Source of the DNA: Novosphingobium olei
GTDB taxonomy: Bacteria; Pseudomonadota; Alphaproteobacteria; Sphingomonadales; Sphingomonadaceae
Reading direction: 5' to 3'
Assembly (NCBI RefSeq): GCF_012927405.1
Contig: NZ_JABBGM010000014.1
Coordinates: 1 to 64,000, forward strand
Length of the DNA: 64,000 nucleotides
Shown here: positions 17,513-26,323 of the stretch, piece by piece
How the letters are laid out: the number at the start of each line of letters is the position of its first letter
How positions within the stretch are numbered: position 1 is the stretch's first letter
The notes under the pieces: model-generated
What the model was told of the DNA's origin: nothing
Database searches by the model: none
Seen by the model: the letters and a program-made list of their open reading frames with translations, nothing else
Position numbers and translations under genes: made by a program

Positions 17513-17534
17513 CGGACTGAATACGGACCGAATG
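17513..17534. promoter_or_regulatory. Tandem 11-bp operator repeats upstream of the toxin-antitoxin operon
   Basis: CGGACTGAATA (17513-17523) and CGGACCGAATG (17524-17534) are directly adjacent and identical at 9 of 11 positions. They lie 14-35 bases upstream of the antitoxin start, where autoregulatory operators of Phd-type modules are normally found. Confidence 0.55.
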
Positions 17535-17574
17535 TAGTCCCGTTGGCACGAAGCGGCAAGGGACGTGCCCGCGT

Positions 17575-17945
17575 TCAACTCCGCGCTGTCAAATCGGCGC
17601 CATTTCCGCAAAACCGGCGCATCACCCCCACCATCGCCCGCTTGTCGCGCTCGCTGTAGGCTTTCAGGCCCTCTTCCAGCACCCAGCGGTGATCGGGGTC
17701 ACAGTCCGGGGAGTTCGCTTTGAAGGGCGCTTCCTGCGCCCGCCCGCCGTCCTCACTTCCAGCCCGTCATAGCCAAGGTCGGCCGCGACGGTCGGCGGCA
17801 CCGCCTTGATCGACCAGTTGCCCCACTGGTCACGATGGTACCAGTGGCGCCGCGCTACCGGCAGCAGGTCCACCGTGCGCGCGGCCATGTCCTCCAAGGC
17901 GGCGTGCTCGGGAACGGCCTGCGCCAGATCGAGCGACTGGCCAGA
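17575..17945 (-). pseudogene. C-terminal remnant of a DUF2779 protein
   Basis: Minus-strand reading gives SLDLAQAVPEHAALEDMAAR, then TVDLLPVARRHWYHRDQWGN and WSIKAVPPTVAADLGYDGLE, which match the C-terminal region of DUF2779 (PD-(D/E)XK-related) proteins. A frame change near 17735 follows, and the family continues as AQEAPFKANSPDCDPDHRWV and LKAYSERDKRAMVGVMRRF to a stop at 17575. The N-terminal several hundred residues are missing, replaced by the IS1-like region. It cannot be functional. Confidence 0.6.
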
Positions 17946-17967
17946 ACTACGAGCGCATGCGCCCGGG

Positions 17968-18936
17968 TCATTTCTTAGCGGAAATCACTCCAATCGCGAT
18001 GGCCGCCCCCCATCGGTGTGCACACACTGCAAGAGGCCGTTTTTTTGCCATCATCCTGAAGAGCGCGCTAGCTTGTGTGTTCTCATAGGCCCTGTTGACA
18101 CAGCCCACCTGACGCCGGGCCAGTCCCATGCTTCGTGTGCGCCAGCGAAGGCCCTGCGACGGAGCGACAAGCCTGTCGACGACTTTCCCCACTTGTCGGG
18201 CATCGCCGGCAGCGACGAGATCAGCGAAGGAATAAGCCCGGTCTGTTATGCCCGCCGCCATCGCCGGCGTAAGGCCATATGTGGGGTTCATTCGGATGAA
18301 ATTATGAAAGAAGAAGTACACCGCCAAAGCGTGGATGTGCTTTTCTAGTCGCACCCCGAATGGCTTCCTCTCCACCTTGAACCCCTGCCCTCCCATTTCC
18401 TGGGCGAGTGCCCCTACTTCTTGCAGAGCGGTCACCGGGCTTTCGAGACCTTGGTGCAGGGACGCCGAGATTGCAGGGGTTTGTGCCGGGTCCCATGGCC
18501 GAGTGGGCTCGAAGGCCAGACACAGATCCGCCCGATCCTCCCTCTCGGCTGACCGCAGGGACCGGGCGATCGTCCCCCCCAGCCGCGTCGCTGTCTCGCC
18601 ATCGTAGGGTCCTACCAGGAAGGCAATGATCAGCCCGGTCTGCCTTTCCAAGGCTGTCCAGGTCCAAACGTCCTTACTACCATCGGTATTGCTTCCCCAT
18701 GGCAAAGCAGCGCCGAAGCTCGAGAACGACCAGATCGCCGAGCACACAATGCCGTTTGGAGCCAGGCCAGTCATCAGGCGCTGATGAAGTGCCAGGGCGG
18801 TCTCTCCGGCCACAGCCAATACACGGCTCACTGGTCTGAAGCTCGTGTCGAACTCGTTTATTAAGTCAATTGTGCGCGCTCCATGGCAAAGCCGGCTCAG
18901 TATCGCGACACGCTTTTCGAAAGGCAGATTTGCCAC
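17968..18936 (-). CDS. IS1-like transposase-derived protein lacking DDE residues
   Basis: The 322-residue frame aligns by eye along its full length with the IS1 family of alphaproteobacteria. It has an N-terminal helix-turn-helix (EKRVAILSRLCHGARTIDLI), a central DVWTWTALERQTGLIIAFLV block, and the C-terminal block KHIHALAVYFFFHNFIRMNP with TYGLTPAMAAGI. At the first catalytic Asp the family has CDEIWSF; here residues 65-71 read CSAIWSF. The TTDGH motif is also absent (DLCLAFEPTRPW). The start is GTG 18936 with GAGGTAA upstream. The frame is open and complete, so it may be an inactive relic or a protein kept for DNA binding. A 79-residue gene lies 29 bases upstream. Confidence 0.65.
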   Translation of the reverse strand: MANLPFEKRVAILSRLCHGARTIDLINEFDTSFRPVSRVLAVAGETALALHQRLMTGLAPNGIVCSAIWSFSSFGAALPWGSNTDGSKDVWTWTALERQTGLIIAFLVGPYDGETATRLGGTIARSLRSAEREDRADLCLAFEPTRPWDPAQTPAISASLHQGLESPVTALQEVGALAQEMGGQGFKVERKPFGVRLEKHIHALAVYFFFHNFIRMNPTYGLTPAMAAGITDRAYSFADLVAAGDARQVGKVVDRLVAPSQGLRWRTRSMGLARRQVGCVNRAYENTQASALFRMMAKKRPLAVCAHRWGAAIAIGVISAKK

Positions 18937-18965
18937 TGCGTTACCTCATGCAAACCGAAGCGGTC

Positions 18966-19205
18966 TCAATTTGCATCCGTTCGCCGCAATCGTCGCTCTC
19001 GAGACGCTGCACCAGCGATTCTGGCAATCTCCGATCGTCGTTCAGGCGACAGCGCTTCCGCGCGCTTGAAAGCAGCGCGCCGGTTGGCTTGGCTAATGGG
19101 GGCGGCAGGCCCCTCATATTCCTCGCCTGTGGCGATCCTGGCGACCACGACAGCACAGCTAATCATATCCGCTGGTCGATCCTCCCGAGTAGGCCCTCTG
19201 GGCAT
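18966..19205 (-). CDS. Small conserved hypothetical protein, 79 residues
   Basis: It begins MPRGPTREDRPADMISCAVV and ends ALSPERRSEIARIAGAASRE. This resembles a group of small alphaproteobacterial proteins starting MPRGPKGEKRPADVIGNAV, sometimes labelled RNA-binding or regulatory, that I recall seeing beside IS1-type genes. The ATG at 19205 follows TAGGAG on the minus strand at 6-7 bases. It is 29 bases upstream of the IS1-like gene and probably co-transcribed. Its biochemical role is unknown. Confidence 0.6.
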   Translation of the reverse strand: MPRGPTREDRPADMISCAVVVARIATGEEYEGPAAPISQANRRAAFKRAEALSPERRSEIARIAGAASRERRLRRTDAN

Positions 19206-19329
19206 GTCCGGTCTCCTACACTGTCCCAACTCATTAAAGTCGGCTTTTGATGTTCGAGTGTTGCTCAGAATTTCCCGTGCGAGGCAACAATCGCTTTGCC
19301 TCACAAGCCCCGCGCGCTCCTTGCTTGCG

Positions 19330-19590
19330 CTAGCTGGTGGACATCTGGCTTCGAACGTCCGCAAGCTTTAGCCAGGTTACCTCCTCGGCCGCGCTCTGAT
19401 CGTCGGTCACAATCTCAAAGCAGTCCTCTGCCGCAAGTTGAGCAATCAATCTGCTCACTTCTTCTTTCACTCCCGTGCGAACCTTCAAGAGAACATAATG
19501 CGAATGGTGCGCCCGGCATTCGGCAACATCCATCAGAAAGGCGGCAACTTCCTGCCAGGTTTCACCGCTGACATCGACATAGTAAATCAT
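19330..19590 (-). CDS. Hypothetical protein, 86 residues
   Basis: The frame starts MIYYVDVSGETWQEVAAFLM at ATG 19590, after GAGAGAG on the minus strand. It continues with SHYVLLKVRTGVKEEVSRLI and ends TWLKLADVRSQMSTS. It is acidic, soluble and predicted to be a small alpha/beta domain. I do not recognise the family. It is upstream of, and in the same direction as, the 79-residue gene, separated by 124 bases. Confidence 0.5.
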   Translation of the reverse strand: MIYYVDVSGETWQEVAAFLMDVAECRAHHSHYVLLKVRTGVKEEVSRLIAQLAAEDCFEIVTDDQSAAEEVTWLKLADVRSQMSTS

Positions 19591-19868
19591 GGACTCTCTC
19601 AAACCACCCGCTCGTAGACGCTCGACTGCAGCACTCTGCGTTAGCCGTCCGGTATGCACCCTGTACGGAAAAGTGGAAAGTGCGTGCACGCACGCCTTAT
19701 TCCGGCAAATGCACGATCGTCGCACAGAGGCAGAATGTGGGTGAATCGCGTCCGGGTTGGACCATGTGGATTGGGGAAGCCCGACCCGCCGTGCTTTGAA
19801 CCATCAGCGCAATTGCACGACCCATCGTGCCATCCCGAAACCCACGAGCACATAGGCTTCCAGAGGTT
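19591..19868. other. Region upstream of the 86-residue gene
   Basis: Only unsupported frames are present. The plus strand just before 19869 probably contains further decayed sequence of the oxidoreductase remnant described next, because that family extends upstream, but I could not align it. Confidence 0.3.
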
Positions 19869-20090
19869 GCAGATCGGGAACAGGATCACGCTGTGGCTAC
19901 GGCGCTGGTTGAGGAGACTGGCTTTGATGCAGTCTATGCTGGACTGATAGAAGGGTCTCGGCGTCAGCCGTCCGGCGTGCCAGCCTACCACAGCGACTAA
20001 ATCATCGAAGAATTGCCCGCTGCACTTGCTTGGACGGACAAGTCGCATTTGAACAAGCGTAGGGAACTAATGATCGCTGTCCCACCTGCG
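19869..20090 (+). pseudogene. NADPH-dependent F420-reductase-like remnant
   Basis: The plus-strand frame reads AVATALVEETGFDAVYAGLI, then QPSGVPAYHSD, a TAA, and IIEELPAALAWTDKSHLNKR. This matches the C-terminal domain of NADP/F420-dependent oxidoreductases, which read like LVEATGFDAVYAG and WRQQPGTPAYCTD in homologues I know. The in-frame stop and the absence of the N-terminal Rossmann domain show a broken gene. Confidence 0.5.
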
Positions 20091-20484
20091 CCCGTAGGAG
20101 CGCGAGGGCGGTGCAGAAATCGTTCTGCGCGTGGGCAACGAAAGGAATCCTGGTCCGCAGCGCAGCGACGCATCGACCGCGCGGTCATCGCTACAGTAAT
20201 CCCGGCGGGCCAAGGAATGCGCGCGTTGGTCTGACCGGCGAGAACGCAGCCTTGTTAGTCTAAAAGCTCTCGACGATGTGGGCTGCCGCATCACGCTTGA
20301 ACTTGTCACTGGATTGGCTTTCACGTTGTGGCCTGCCGCCCTCAAAACTAGGATCGGAGGCGTCCACAAATTTAGGCACTACTGGGACCTTGGCAACCGT
20401 GGTGACGCATCAACAGATCTCGAGTGTCTCTCCTCTTGCAAGCAAGTTCGCGCGGCTACCTAAGGTAAGTGAGCTGAAGGAGGA
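20091..20484. other. Gap before the dGTPase gene
   Basis: There are no supported genes here. A stop codon (20470-20472) in the frame of the following gene, a strong purine run AAGGAGGA at 20477-20484, and the lack of an in-frame start codon suggest that the 5' end of the next gene was altered when this DNA was joined. Confidence 0.35.
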
Positions 20485-21825
20485 ATTAGAAACTGGCTTG
20501 CACGCCGCGAAGGTTGGAGCGCGCAAAGCGAGGACGCGCGCGACGATGGCGACGTCGACTATTCGCGCGTTATTCACTCCGCCTCATTCCGCCGCCTCCA
20601 GGGCAAGACTCAGATCCTCAACCTGGGCGACAGCGATTTCTACCGCACTCGCCTCACCCATTCGCTCGAGGTCGCGCAGATCGCCGGCGGTATCGCGCGC
20701 CAGCTCGAAAAGTCGTTCCCCGACCATCCCGCCAGTTCCATCCTGCCCGATCGCGGCACAATCCATTCGATCGGCTGCACGCATGATTTCGGGCACCCGC
20801 CCTTCGGACACGGCGGCGAAATCGCCCTCAACTACTGCATGCGCGACGCGGGCGGCTTCGAAGGCAATGGCCAGACCTTGCGTATTCTCGGCCGGCTCGA
20901 AACCTTCTCCGCCGGTGCCGGCGCTAACCTGACCCGCCGCACGATGCTCGGCGTGCTCAAGTACCCGGTCGCCTATACCCGCGTGGCGAACCCTGAACTC
21001 ACCCCTGCCCTGCTCGCAGGCCCCAGCACGATCAAGGCGCTAGACGGGCGCGCGTGCAAGCCGCCCAAGTGTTACCACGACAGCGAGCAGGACGTGGTCG
21101 ACTGGATCCTCGAACCGCTGTCAGCCAGCGATCACGATGCCTTTCAGGCATTCACGCCGCAGGTGGGCAAACACGGCAAGGCGCTGCACAAGTCGCTCGA
21201 CTGCTCGATCATGGATGCGGCGGATGACATCGCCTACGGCGTCCACGACCTTGAGGACGCGATCGCGCTCGATCTGGTCACGCGGGAAGGCTTTGCCGCC
21301 GCGGTGCAGGACAAGTGCCCGACCTTCCTCGATGCGCTCGAAGCCAAGTATCCGGGCGAGAGCGCGAACGACGTGTTTTCGCACATGCCCGATGGGCTGT
21401 TCGGCGGGGCCGCTTCGCGCAAGCGCTTCATCGGCCGGCTGGTGCACCATTTCTTGACCGCAGTCGAATATGTCGAACTCGATGCTTTTGCGGAGCCGCT
21501 GCTGCGCTACCGCGTACGGGTCCGCGACGGCGAGCGCCAGTTCCTCGATGTGCTCCAGACATTCGTGGTCGACGAGGTCATCACCTCGCCCGCGGTCCAG
21601 CACCTCGAATTCAAGGGCCAGGGCATGGTCGTCGCCGTGTTCGAGGCGATGCAGGCCGATCCCGCACGGCTCCTGCCGCGCGAGGAACTGCGCAAATTCG
21701 GGGCCGCGCATGGCGATGTGCGGGTCATCTGCGACTATGTCGCGGCCATGACCGACACGCACCTGCTCAAGACCTACGAGCGCCTGTTCTCCCCGCGTAT
21801 GGGATCGGTGTTTGACCGCCTCTGA
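20485..21825 (+). CDS. dGTPase-like dNTP triphosphohydrolase (HD domain), start codon missing
   Basis: The frame reads SEDARDDGDVDYSRVIHSAS, FRRLQGKTQILNLGDSDFYR, TRLTHSLEVAQ with the first metal His, then CTHDFGHPPFGHGG with the HD pair, and continues through SIMDAADDIAYGVHDLEDAI with the final Asp to VFDRL. All HD metal ligands are present. These enzymes hydrolyse dNTPs to nucleosides and tripolyphosphate; some relatives defend against phage. Homology begins around 20490, but the only ATG is 20839, inside the domain after the HD pair. Just before it lie a stop at 20470 and AAGGAGGA followed directly by ATT. Translation would need ATT 20485, or the gene has lost its start. Confidence 0.75.
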   Translation: MRNWLARREGWSAQSEDARDDGDVDYSRVIHSASFRRLQGKTQILNLGDSDFYRTRLTHSLEVAQIAGGIARQLEKSFPDHPASSILPDRGTIHSIGCTHDFGHPPFGHGGEIALNYCMRDAGGFEGNGQTLRILGRLETFSAGAGANLTRRTMLGVLKYPVAYTRVANPELTPALLAGPSTIKALDGRACKPPKCYHDSEQDVVDWILEPLSASDHDAFQAFTPQVGKHGKALHKSLDCSIMDAADDIAYGVHDLEDAIALDLVTREGFAAAVQDKCPTFLDALEAKYPGESANDVFSHMPDGLFGGAASRKRFIGRLVHHFLTAVEYVELDAFAEPLLRYRVRVRDGERQFLDVLQTFVVDEVITSPAVQHLEFKGQGMVVAVFEAMQADPARLLPREELRKFGAAHGDVRVICDYVAAMTDTHLLKTYERLFSPRMGSVFDRL

Positions 21826-21898
21826 GTGGGGGCACCGGTGAATTTCTCTCCCAAGGCGTTGAGAGGCATGATATCTTCCCGTCAGAGGAAGATAGTCC

Positions 21899-22099
21899 AT
21901 GCGCAGACACGCTCCAATGTGGGAAGCCGAGCTTAGCGGCGACAACAGCGTTAGCGACTTTGACGTCTATCTCCGCAAATCGCTCGATGATGCGGAGATG
22001 CTGCAGCAGTCTGAGCATCCAACCCGGCCAAGCTGGTTTCGGCTACTACTGTTCCTCGCGGCTGCGGCGATATTTTTGACCGTTTTCCTGAGCTGGTAG
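21899..22099 (+). CDS. Small tail-anchored membrane protein, 66 residues
   Basis: ATG 21899 follows GAGGAAGA at good spacing. The first 45 residues are polar and acidic (DNSVSDFDVYLRKSLDDAEM). The last 20 form one hydrophobic helix, WFRLLLFLAAAAIFLTVFLS, ending right at the C-terminus, so the protein should be anchored by its tail with a cytosolic N-terminal part. Its family is unknown to me. Its stop is nine bases from the end of the convergent traG gene, so it sits at the boundary of the transfer operon. Confidence 0.55.
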   Translation: MRRHAPMWEAELSGDNSVSDFDVYLRKSLDDAEMLQQSEHPTRPSWFRLLLFLAAAAIFLTVFLSW

Positions 22100-22107
22100 C
22101 CGGGCGG

Positions 22108-24897
22108 CTAGTTCTTCCGGCCCTCAAACCACTCGGCGCCGGTGCGCTGGGTGTGTTCGTCATGCAGGTCTTGCACGCCACGAATTGCCTGATCGTGTTC
22201 GTTCTGTCGATCGCGTTGGGCACGATCGAGTTCGAACGTTCCCTTCTGCAATTCCCTCGCTACACCATGATCGGCGAGATGGGTTGAGTGTGCAGACGAG
22301 ATCGGCGGCCTCCCCGTAACCAAAGCACGCGGGCGCTCCATGGTCAGCCGGGCAGGACCATCGATCGCGCCCATGGCGACGGTCGGATCGACGAGGTGCG
22401 ACTGCACGGTCTCGACCTCGCTGCGGACGTAGTCCTCGAGAATCTTGCCTACCACCAAGTCGCGCGCGGCGCGCTGCGATGGCGTGGGACCGGTATCGAG
22501 CAGTGAGGGGGCGCCGAGTCCGCGATAGGGGCCGTTGGCCAGTTCGTAATAGCGGCTGGCCACGTATTGTGACATGTCCTCGCTCAGCTGGTAGCCGTGC
22601 GTTTCACTGTAGGAAGCAATGTCCTCGAGCCGCCTGCCGACCTCATCCATGCGCGACGCCTGGTGCTCAAGCGCGCGGGCGTGCTCGAAGTAGCGCTCCG
22701 ATGAATCGCGGGCCTCCGCGAAGGTCTCGCTCCGGCTGAAATCGCCGCTCCGCGCATAGGTGCCCTCGCTGCTGGAAACATCGCGACCTCCGGCATGATC
22801 CTCGCGATAGTGCTCGGTCTGGTTTTGCGAAGAGCCATCGCTGCGCGATTGGTTGGTACCCTTTTCAAAGGATACGCCATCTTGCGCATTGATCCCGGCA
22901 CTGCCGGTTATGGCTGCAGGTATACCACCACCTTGTATGCCCCCACTTCCTCGGCGGCCCCCGCTCAAAGTGCCACTCAAGCTCCAATTCGTCGCTGTCC
23001 CCGCAGAGTAATTATCGCGAGCCCCCTCGCTGGCGGAAGTCGTGTCGCTGATCGTCCGGCTGTTCGAATTCTGGCTGCCTTCCGCACGCGAACGGCGGTC
23101 GTATTCAGAAATCGAGGTGCCCTGCTGGCTGCCGCTCGAGGACTCACTGCCTCCCGCTGAGCGGGTCCCGCTCGACGTTCCGTGGCTCAACCGCTCGCCC
23201 TGCCGCCAGCTCTCGCTGGCCGCTTCGCGCAACTGGTTTGCCCGGCTATGGTAATCCGAGGCCGACTTGCGCAGTTCGCCGACGAAGCCCTCGCTGACCG
23301 TCGGCTTGAAACCATAGGAACTGATCCCGCGCGCGACATTCTCGACGCGCGTGCCGTCGGCGGTCCAGGCGCTGGTGGTGCCGTTGTCGTTGACGTAGCT
23401 CGCATAGCCGAAGCCGCCTGTAAAATTGGGCGCGGTATTCCACTGGTCGCGCTGCACGGTGTTCGACGTCAAGTTCTGGTAGCTCACATTGCCATAGGCA
23501 TAGTTGCCGGTGGTGCGCTCGGTCGCGGCCTGCTCGGCCGCGTTCTGTGCAGGCGCCAACATCGAAGTCGCGTTGGTGGCGACCGCCATCGCGCCGCGTG
23601 CCATGCCGGCGGCAAGGAACGGCACCGACATCATCAGGAACCCTGCGATCGTCGCGGTATCGGCACTGACCGCGTCGATCCCCTCCATGCCCGCCATAGT
23701 CATGCCGCCGGGCGAGGCTGCATTCATCGCCGCGATCGTCCGGTCCATCACAAACATGTGCAGCACGACGTAAAGCGGTCCCCACGCTGCGAGGTAGAAG
23801 AACCCAGTGACGTAGCCGCGCAAGGCAGACGGGCCCGTCTGCGGCATCAGGAACAGCGGAAAGATCACCGGGAACATCGCGTAGAACACGACCGTCAGCA
23901 CGATATTGAGCAGCGGCACCCAGGTCATCGCCTGCTGCGCGATCGAAGTGTAAGTGTTGCGCGCCTGCGCATCGGCCCGAAGCATCGCGAACGTATCCCC
24001 GTCCGACGCATCGAGATTGGCGCGTGCCTCAAGGAAAGCATCGACCAGCGAGCGCTGCTGGAAGATCACGTTCCCGTTTTGGGCTGAACCGTGGAAGGCG
24101 CGAGACACCACCGGCAGGTCGGCGACGAGCTTGGCCTTGGCCGCGGCCGCCGCGAGGTTCGGAAAGACCGTCGGCGCCAATTTGGTCAGCGCATTGTCGG
24201 TCGCCGCCGGAATATCGACATTGCGCAGGGCAGTGTAGGCGGCCGCGCAAGTGCGGATCTCGCTACCGCCGCCATCGGCAGGCCCCTTGAGCCATTTCAT
24301 GGCACGCGCGGGCGAACCCGGCCCCATGTCGACGAGCAGGTTGGTCGAGTTCGCGATCCCGTCGGTGGTCTTGAAGCCCAGCAGGATGTCGTAGAACAGG
24401 CACTGCCGGAAATACTCCTCGACATTGGCGCGCACGCGCGGGTCGCGGAAGGCAAACTGGCGCGTCTTGTCGTAAAGTCGTGCGCCATAGAGCATGCCGT
24501 TGGTCGAGAGCCGCAGCTGATTGGGCATGACGAAAACGGTTTCGGCGCGCCGCGTCAGCCAGTCGCCGATCTGGCTCGACAGCGAGGCGAGCGCTGCAAG
24601 GCCGATCGGCACGTTGTCGACCGTGGCTGGCGCGAGGCTCGGATTGATGCGGTCAGTGACCTTCACGCTCGTTGTCGGCACGATCATGCACATGTAGATG
24701 ACGGTCGCCGATAGGAACCAGTTGAACCAGACCCGCCAGTTAAGCGTAAAGGCAACGACGATCAGCGCATAGGCCAGCCCCATCACCATCACGACCTGGA
24801 TCAGCGAACGAAAGCCACCGCCCCCGCACCAGGCTGCAACCGCATTGAGCACGTTGACCATGCTCTCGCCGCCGCCAATGGTGAAGATCTCGAGCAT
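22108..24897 (-). CDS. traG: TraG, mating-pair stabilisation / entry-exclusion protein
   Basis: The 930-residue protein starts MLEIFTIGGGESMVNVLNAV, the typical TraG N-terminus. Several membrane helices lie in the N-terminal half (SLIQVVMVMGLAYALIVVAF; VVFYAMFPVIFPLFLM). A long hydrophilic, Ser/Gly-rich, largely helical C-terminal region follows, which in F is periplasmic or translocated. In F-type systems TraG works in pilus assembly and, with TraN, in stabilising mating pairs. It is the last gene of the leftward transfer operon. ATG 24897 follows GAGGGAGG; an upstream in-frame ATG lacks this site. Confidence 0.88.
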   Translation of the reverse strand: MLEIFTIGGGESMVNVLNAVAAWCGGGGFRSLIQVVMVMGLAYALIVVAFTLNWRVWFNWFLSATVIYMCMIVPTTSVKVTDRINPSLAPATVDNVPIGLAALASLSSQIGDWLTRRAETVFVMPNQLRLSTNGMLYGARLYDKTRQFAFRDPRVRANVEEYFRQCLFYDILLGFKTTDGIANSTNLLVDMGPGSPARAMKWLKGPADGGGSEIRTCAAAYTALRNVDIPAATDNALTKLAPTVFPNLAAAAAKAKLVADLPVVSRAFHGSAQNGNVIFQQRSLVDAFLEARANLDASDGDTFAMLRADAQARNTYTSIAQQAMTWVPLLNIVLTVVFYAMFPVIFPLFLMPQTGPSALRGYVTGFFYLAAWGPLYVVLHMFVMDRTIAAMNAASPGGMTMAGMEGIDAVSADTATIAGFLMMSVPFLAAGMARGAMAVATNATSMLAPAQNAAEQAATERTTGNYAYGNVSYQNLTSNTVQRDQWNTAPNFTGGFGYASYVNDNGTTSAWTADGTRVENVARGISSYGFKPTVSEGFVGELRKSASDYHSRANQLREAASESWRQGERLSHGTSSGTRSAGGSESSSGSQQGTSISEYDRRSRAEGSQNSNSRTISDTTSASEGARDNYSAGTATNWSLSGTLSGGRRGSGGIQGGGIPAAITGSAGINAQDGVSFEKGTNQSRSDGSSQNQTEHYREDHAGGRDVSSSEGTYARSGDFSRSETFAEARDSSERYFEHARALEHQASRMDEVGRRLEDIASYSETHGYQLSEDMSQYVASRYYELANGPYRGLGAPSLLDTGPTPSQRAARDLVVGKILEDYVRSEVETVQSHLVDPTVAMGAIDGPARLTMERPRALVTGRPPISSAHSTHLADHGVARELQKGTFELDRAQRDRQNEHDQAIRGVQDLHDEHTQRTGAEWFEGRKN

Positions 24898-24910
24898 GGC
24901 GCGCCTCCCT

Positions 24911-26323
24911 CTACTGGAGCCCTTGCGTGGAGAGGCCACGCGAAAAGTCGAGCGCAGCAGAGACCTGCGGCGAGAGCGAATTCCTGAGTGTGCGCTCGAG
25001 GAACACGGTGCGATCGAGCACCATCTGCATACGCGTCAGCCGCGCGTTGAGCCCGTTGCTCTCGCTGTCCATCGCCAGCGACACGGCCCGCAGCTGTTCG
25101 CGCCATTGCCCCAGCGTCTCGGCATCGGCGTTGTGGAAGCTCGCCTGGCCCTGGTTCACGAGGTTGTAGAACTGGCGCACGAGCGTCTCGAGCATGTCGA
25201 CTCCGACAATCTCGGCGAGGTTGTCCATGTCCGAGGGCGACATGCCGCCCAGCTGCGCCGCGGCATTGACGGTGACGATCTTGTAGAGCGGGATGCTGGT
25301 CGCCCCCAACAACCCGATCTCCTGCGGGTTGAGCGCGGCATTCGAGCGGACCTTGGCGTTCATGCTCTCAATCAGCGCGCGGATGCGGGGTTTGAGCGCC
25401 TGCGCCGAACCGATCGATAACGTCCCGAGGCTGGGATTGAGGCATTTGTCGGCGCTGTCGCAGCGCAGGACTTTGGCGCCACTGCCGCCATCGAGCAGCG
25501 CGGTCAGGATCGCGCGGTCCCCCTGCCCCAGGTAGCGGTAGGAAGGGTTGCCGGCATCGCTGTCGGCCTTGATGTAGATGACGGTGCCGACCAGCGTCAT
25601 CAGGTATTCCCGAAAATCCTGGTCGAACGAGGGATAGCTCTTTTTGAGCATGTCCCAGGTGTAGTTGTAGGAATCAGCCGGGATCGTGGGATCGCTGTTG
25701 CCGGCGAGCGTCGAGCTGCGCTCGCCCCCTTCGTTGCATTCGTGCCGCGACTTGGCCCAGTCGGAGAAGATCCCCTGGCTGTTGCCGATGTACTTGCAGA
25801 TCTCGGCCTCGCGTCCGGCCTGCTTGCCCCAGAGCCCGGCAACGAGGTTCTGCGCCATCTCGCACGAGTTCATGTTGAACTGATTGAGCTGCTGGACCTT
25901 CTGCGAAAGGTCCTCGAGCGTCGAGGCAATCTGCGGGCTGATCGACTTGATTGCGAGCATGAAAGCAAAGCCCAGCGCGTTGCTTGCCGTGGCTTTCAGC
26001 AGCGCGATCAGCTCATCCGAATTGATGAACGAGAAGCTGCCCCCGAACAGATCGATGCCGCCGCAGCCCGCTTTTACGTTGGGCAGTTGCAGGTTGATCG
26101 GATTGATCGTTTCCTGTGGGAAGCGCGTCCACAGGCTGCCGCCGGTGTAGTAGCCCGCCGACTGACCCTGGTAGGCTGAGGGACCGGTGACGTTGGCGGC
26201 ACCGCCCATCTGATTGAAGAAGCTGTTGAGCTCGGCGTTGACCCCGGCCCGCGCCGGCATGGCCAGATTGAGCACGAGCAGCAGCATTAGCGCGCGCACG
26301 GCGCGGGTGAGCGCACGGGTCAT
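24911..26323 (-). CDS. traH: TraH, conjugative pilus assembly protein
   Basis: The 470-residue product has a signal peptide (MTRALTRAVRALMLLLVLNL...ARAG), then NSFFNQMGGAANVTGPSAYQ, typical for TraH after processing. A coiled-coil region around residues 145-165 includes TLEDLSQKVQQLNQF. TraH is a periplasmic/outer-membrane part of the F-type apparatus that interacts with TraF, TraU and TrbI in pilus extension and retraction. Its start codon overlaps the stop of traF. traG follows after 13 bases. Confidence 0.9.
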   Translation of the reverse strand: MTRALTRAVRALMLLLVLNLAMPARAGVNAELNSFFNQMGGAANVTGPSAYQGQSAGYYTGGSLWTRFPQETINPINLQLPNVKAGCGGIDLFGGSFSFINSDELIALLKATASNALGFAFMLAIKSISPQIASTLEDLSQKVQQLNQFNMNSCEMAQNLVAGLWGKQAGREAEICKYIGNSQGIFSDWAKSRHECNEGGERSSTLAGNSDPTIPADSYNYTWDMLKKSYPSFDQDFREYLMTLVGTVIYIKADSDAGNPSYRYLGQGDRAILTALLDGGSGAKVLRCDSADKCLNPSLGTLSIGSAQALKPRIRALIESMNAKVRSNAALNPQEIGLLGATSIPLYKIVTVNAAAQLGGMSPSDMDNLAEIVGVDMLETLVRQFYNLVNQGQASFHNADAETLGQWREQLRAVSLAMDSESNGLNARLTRMQMVLDRTVFLERTLRNSLSPQVSAALDFSRGLSTQGLQ

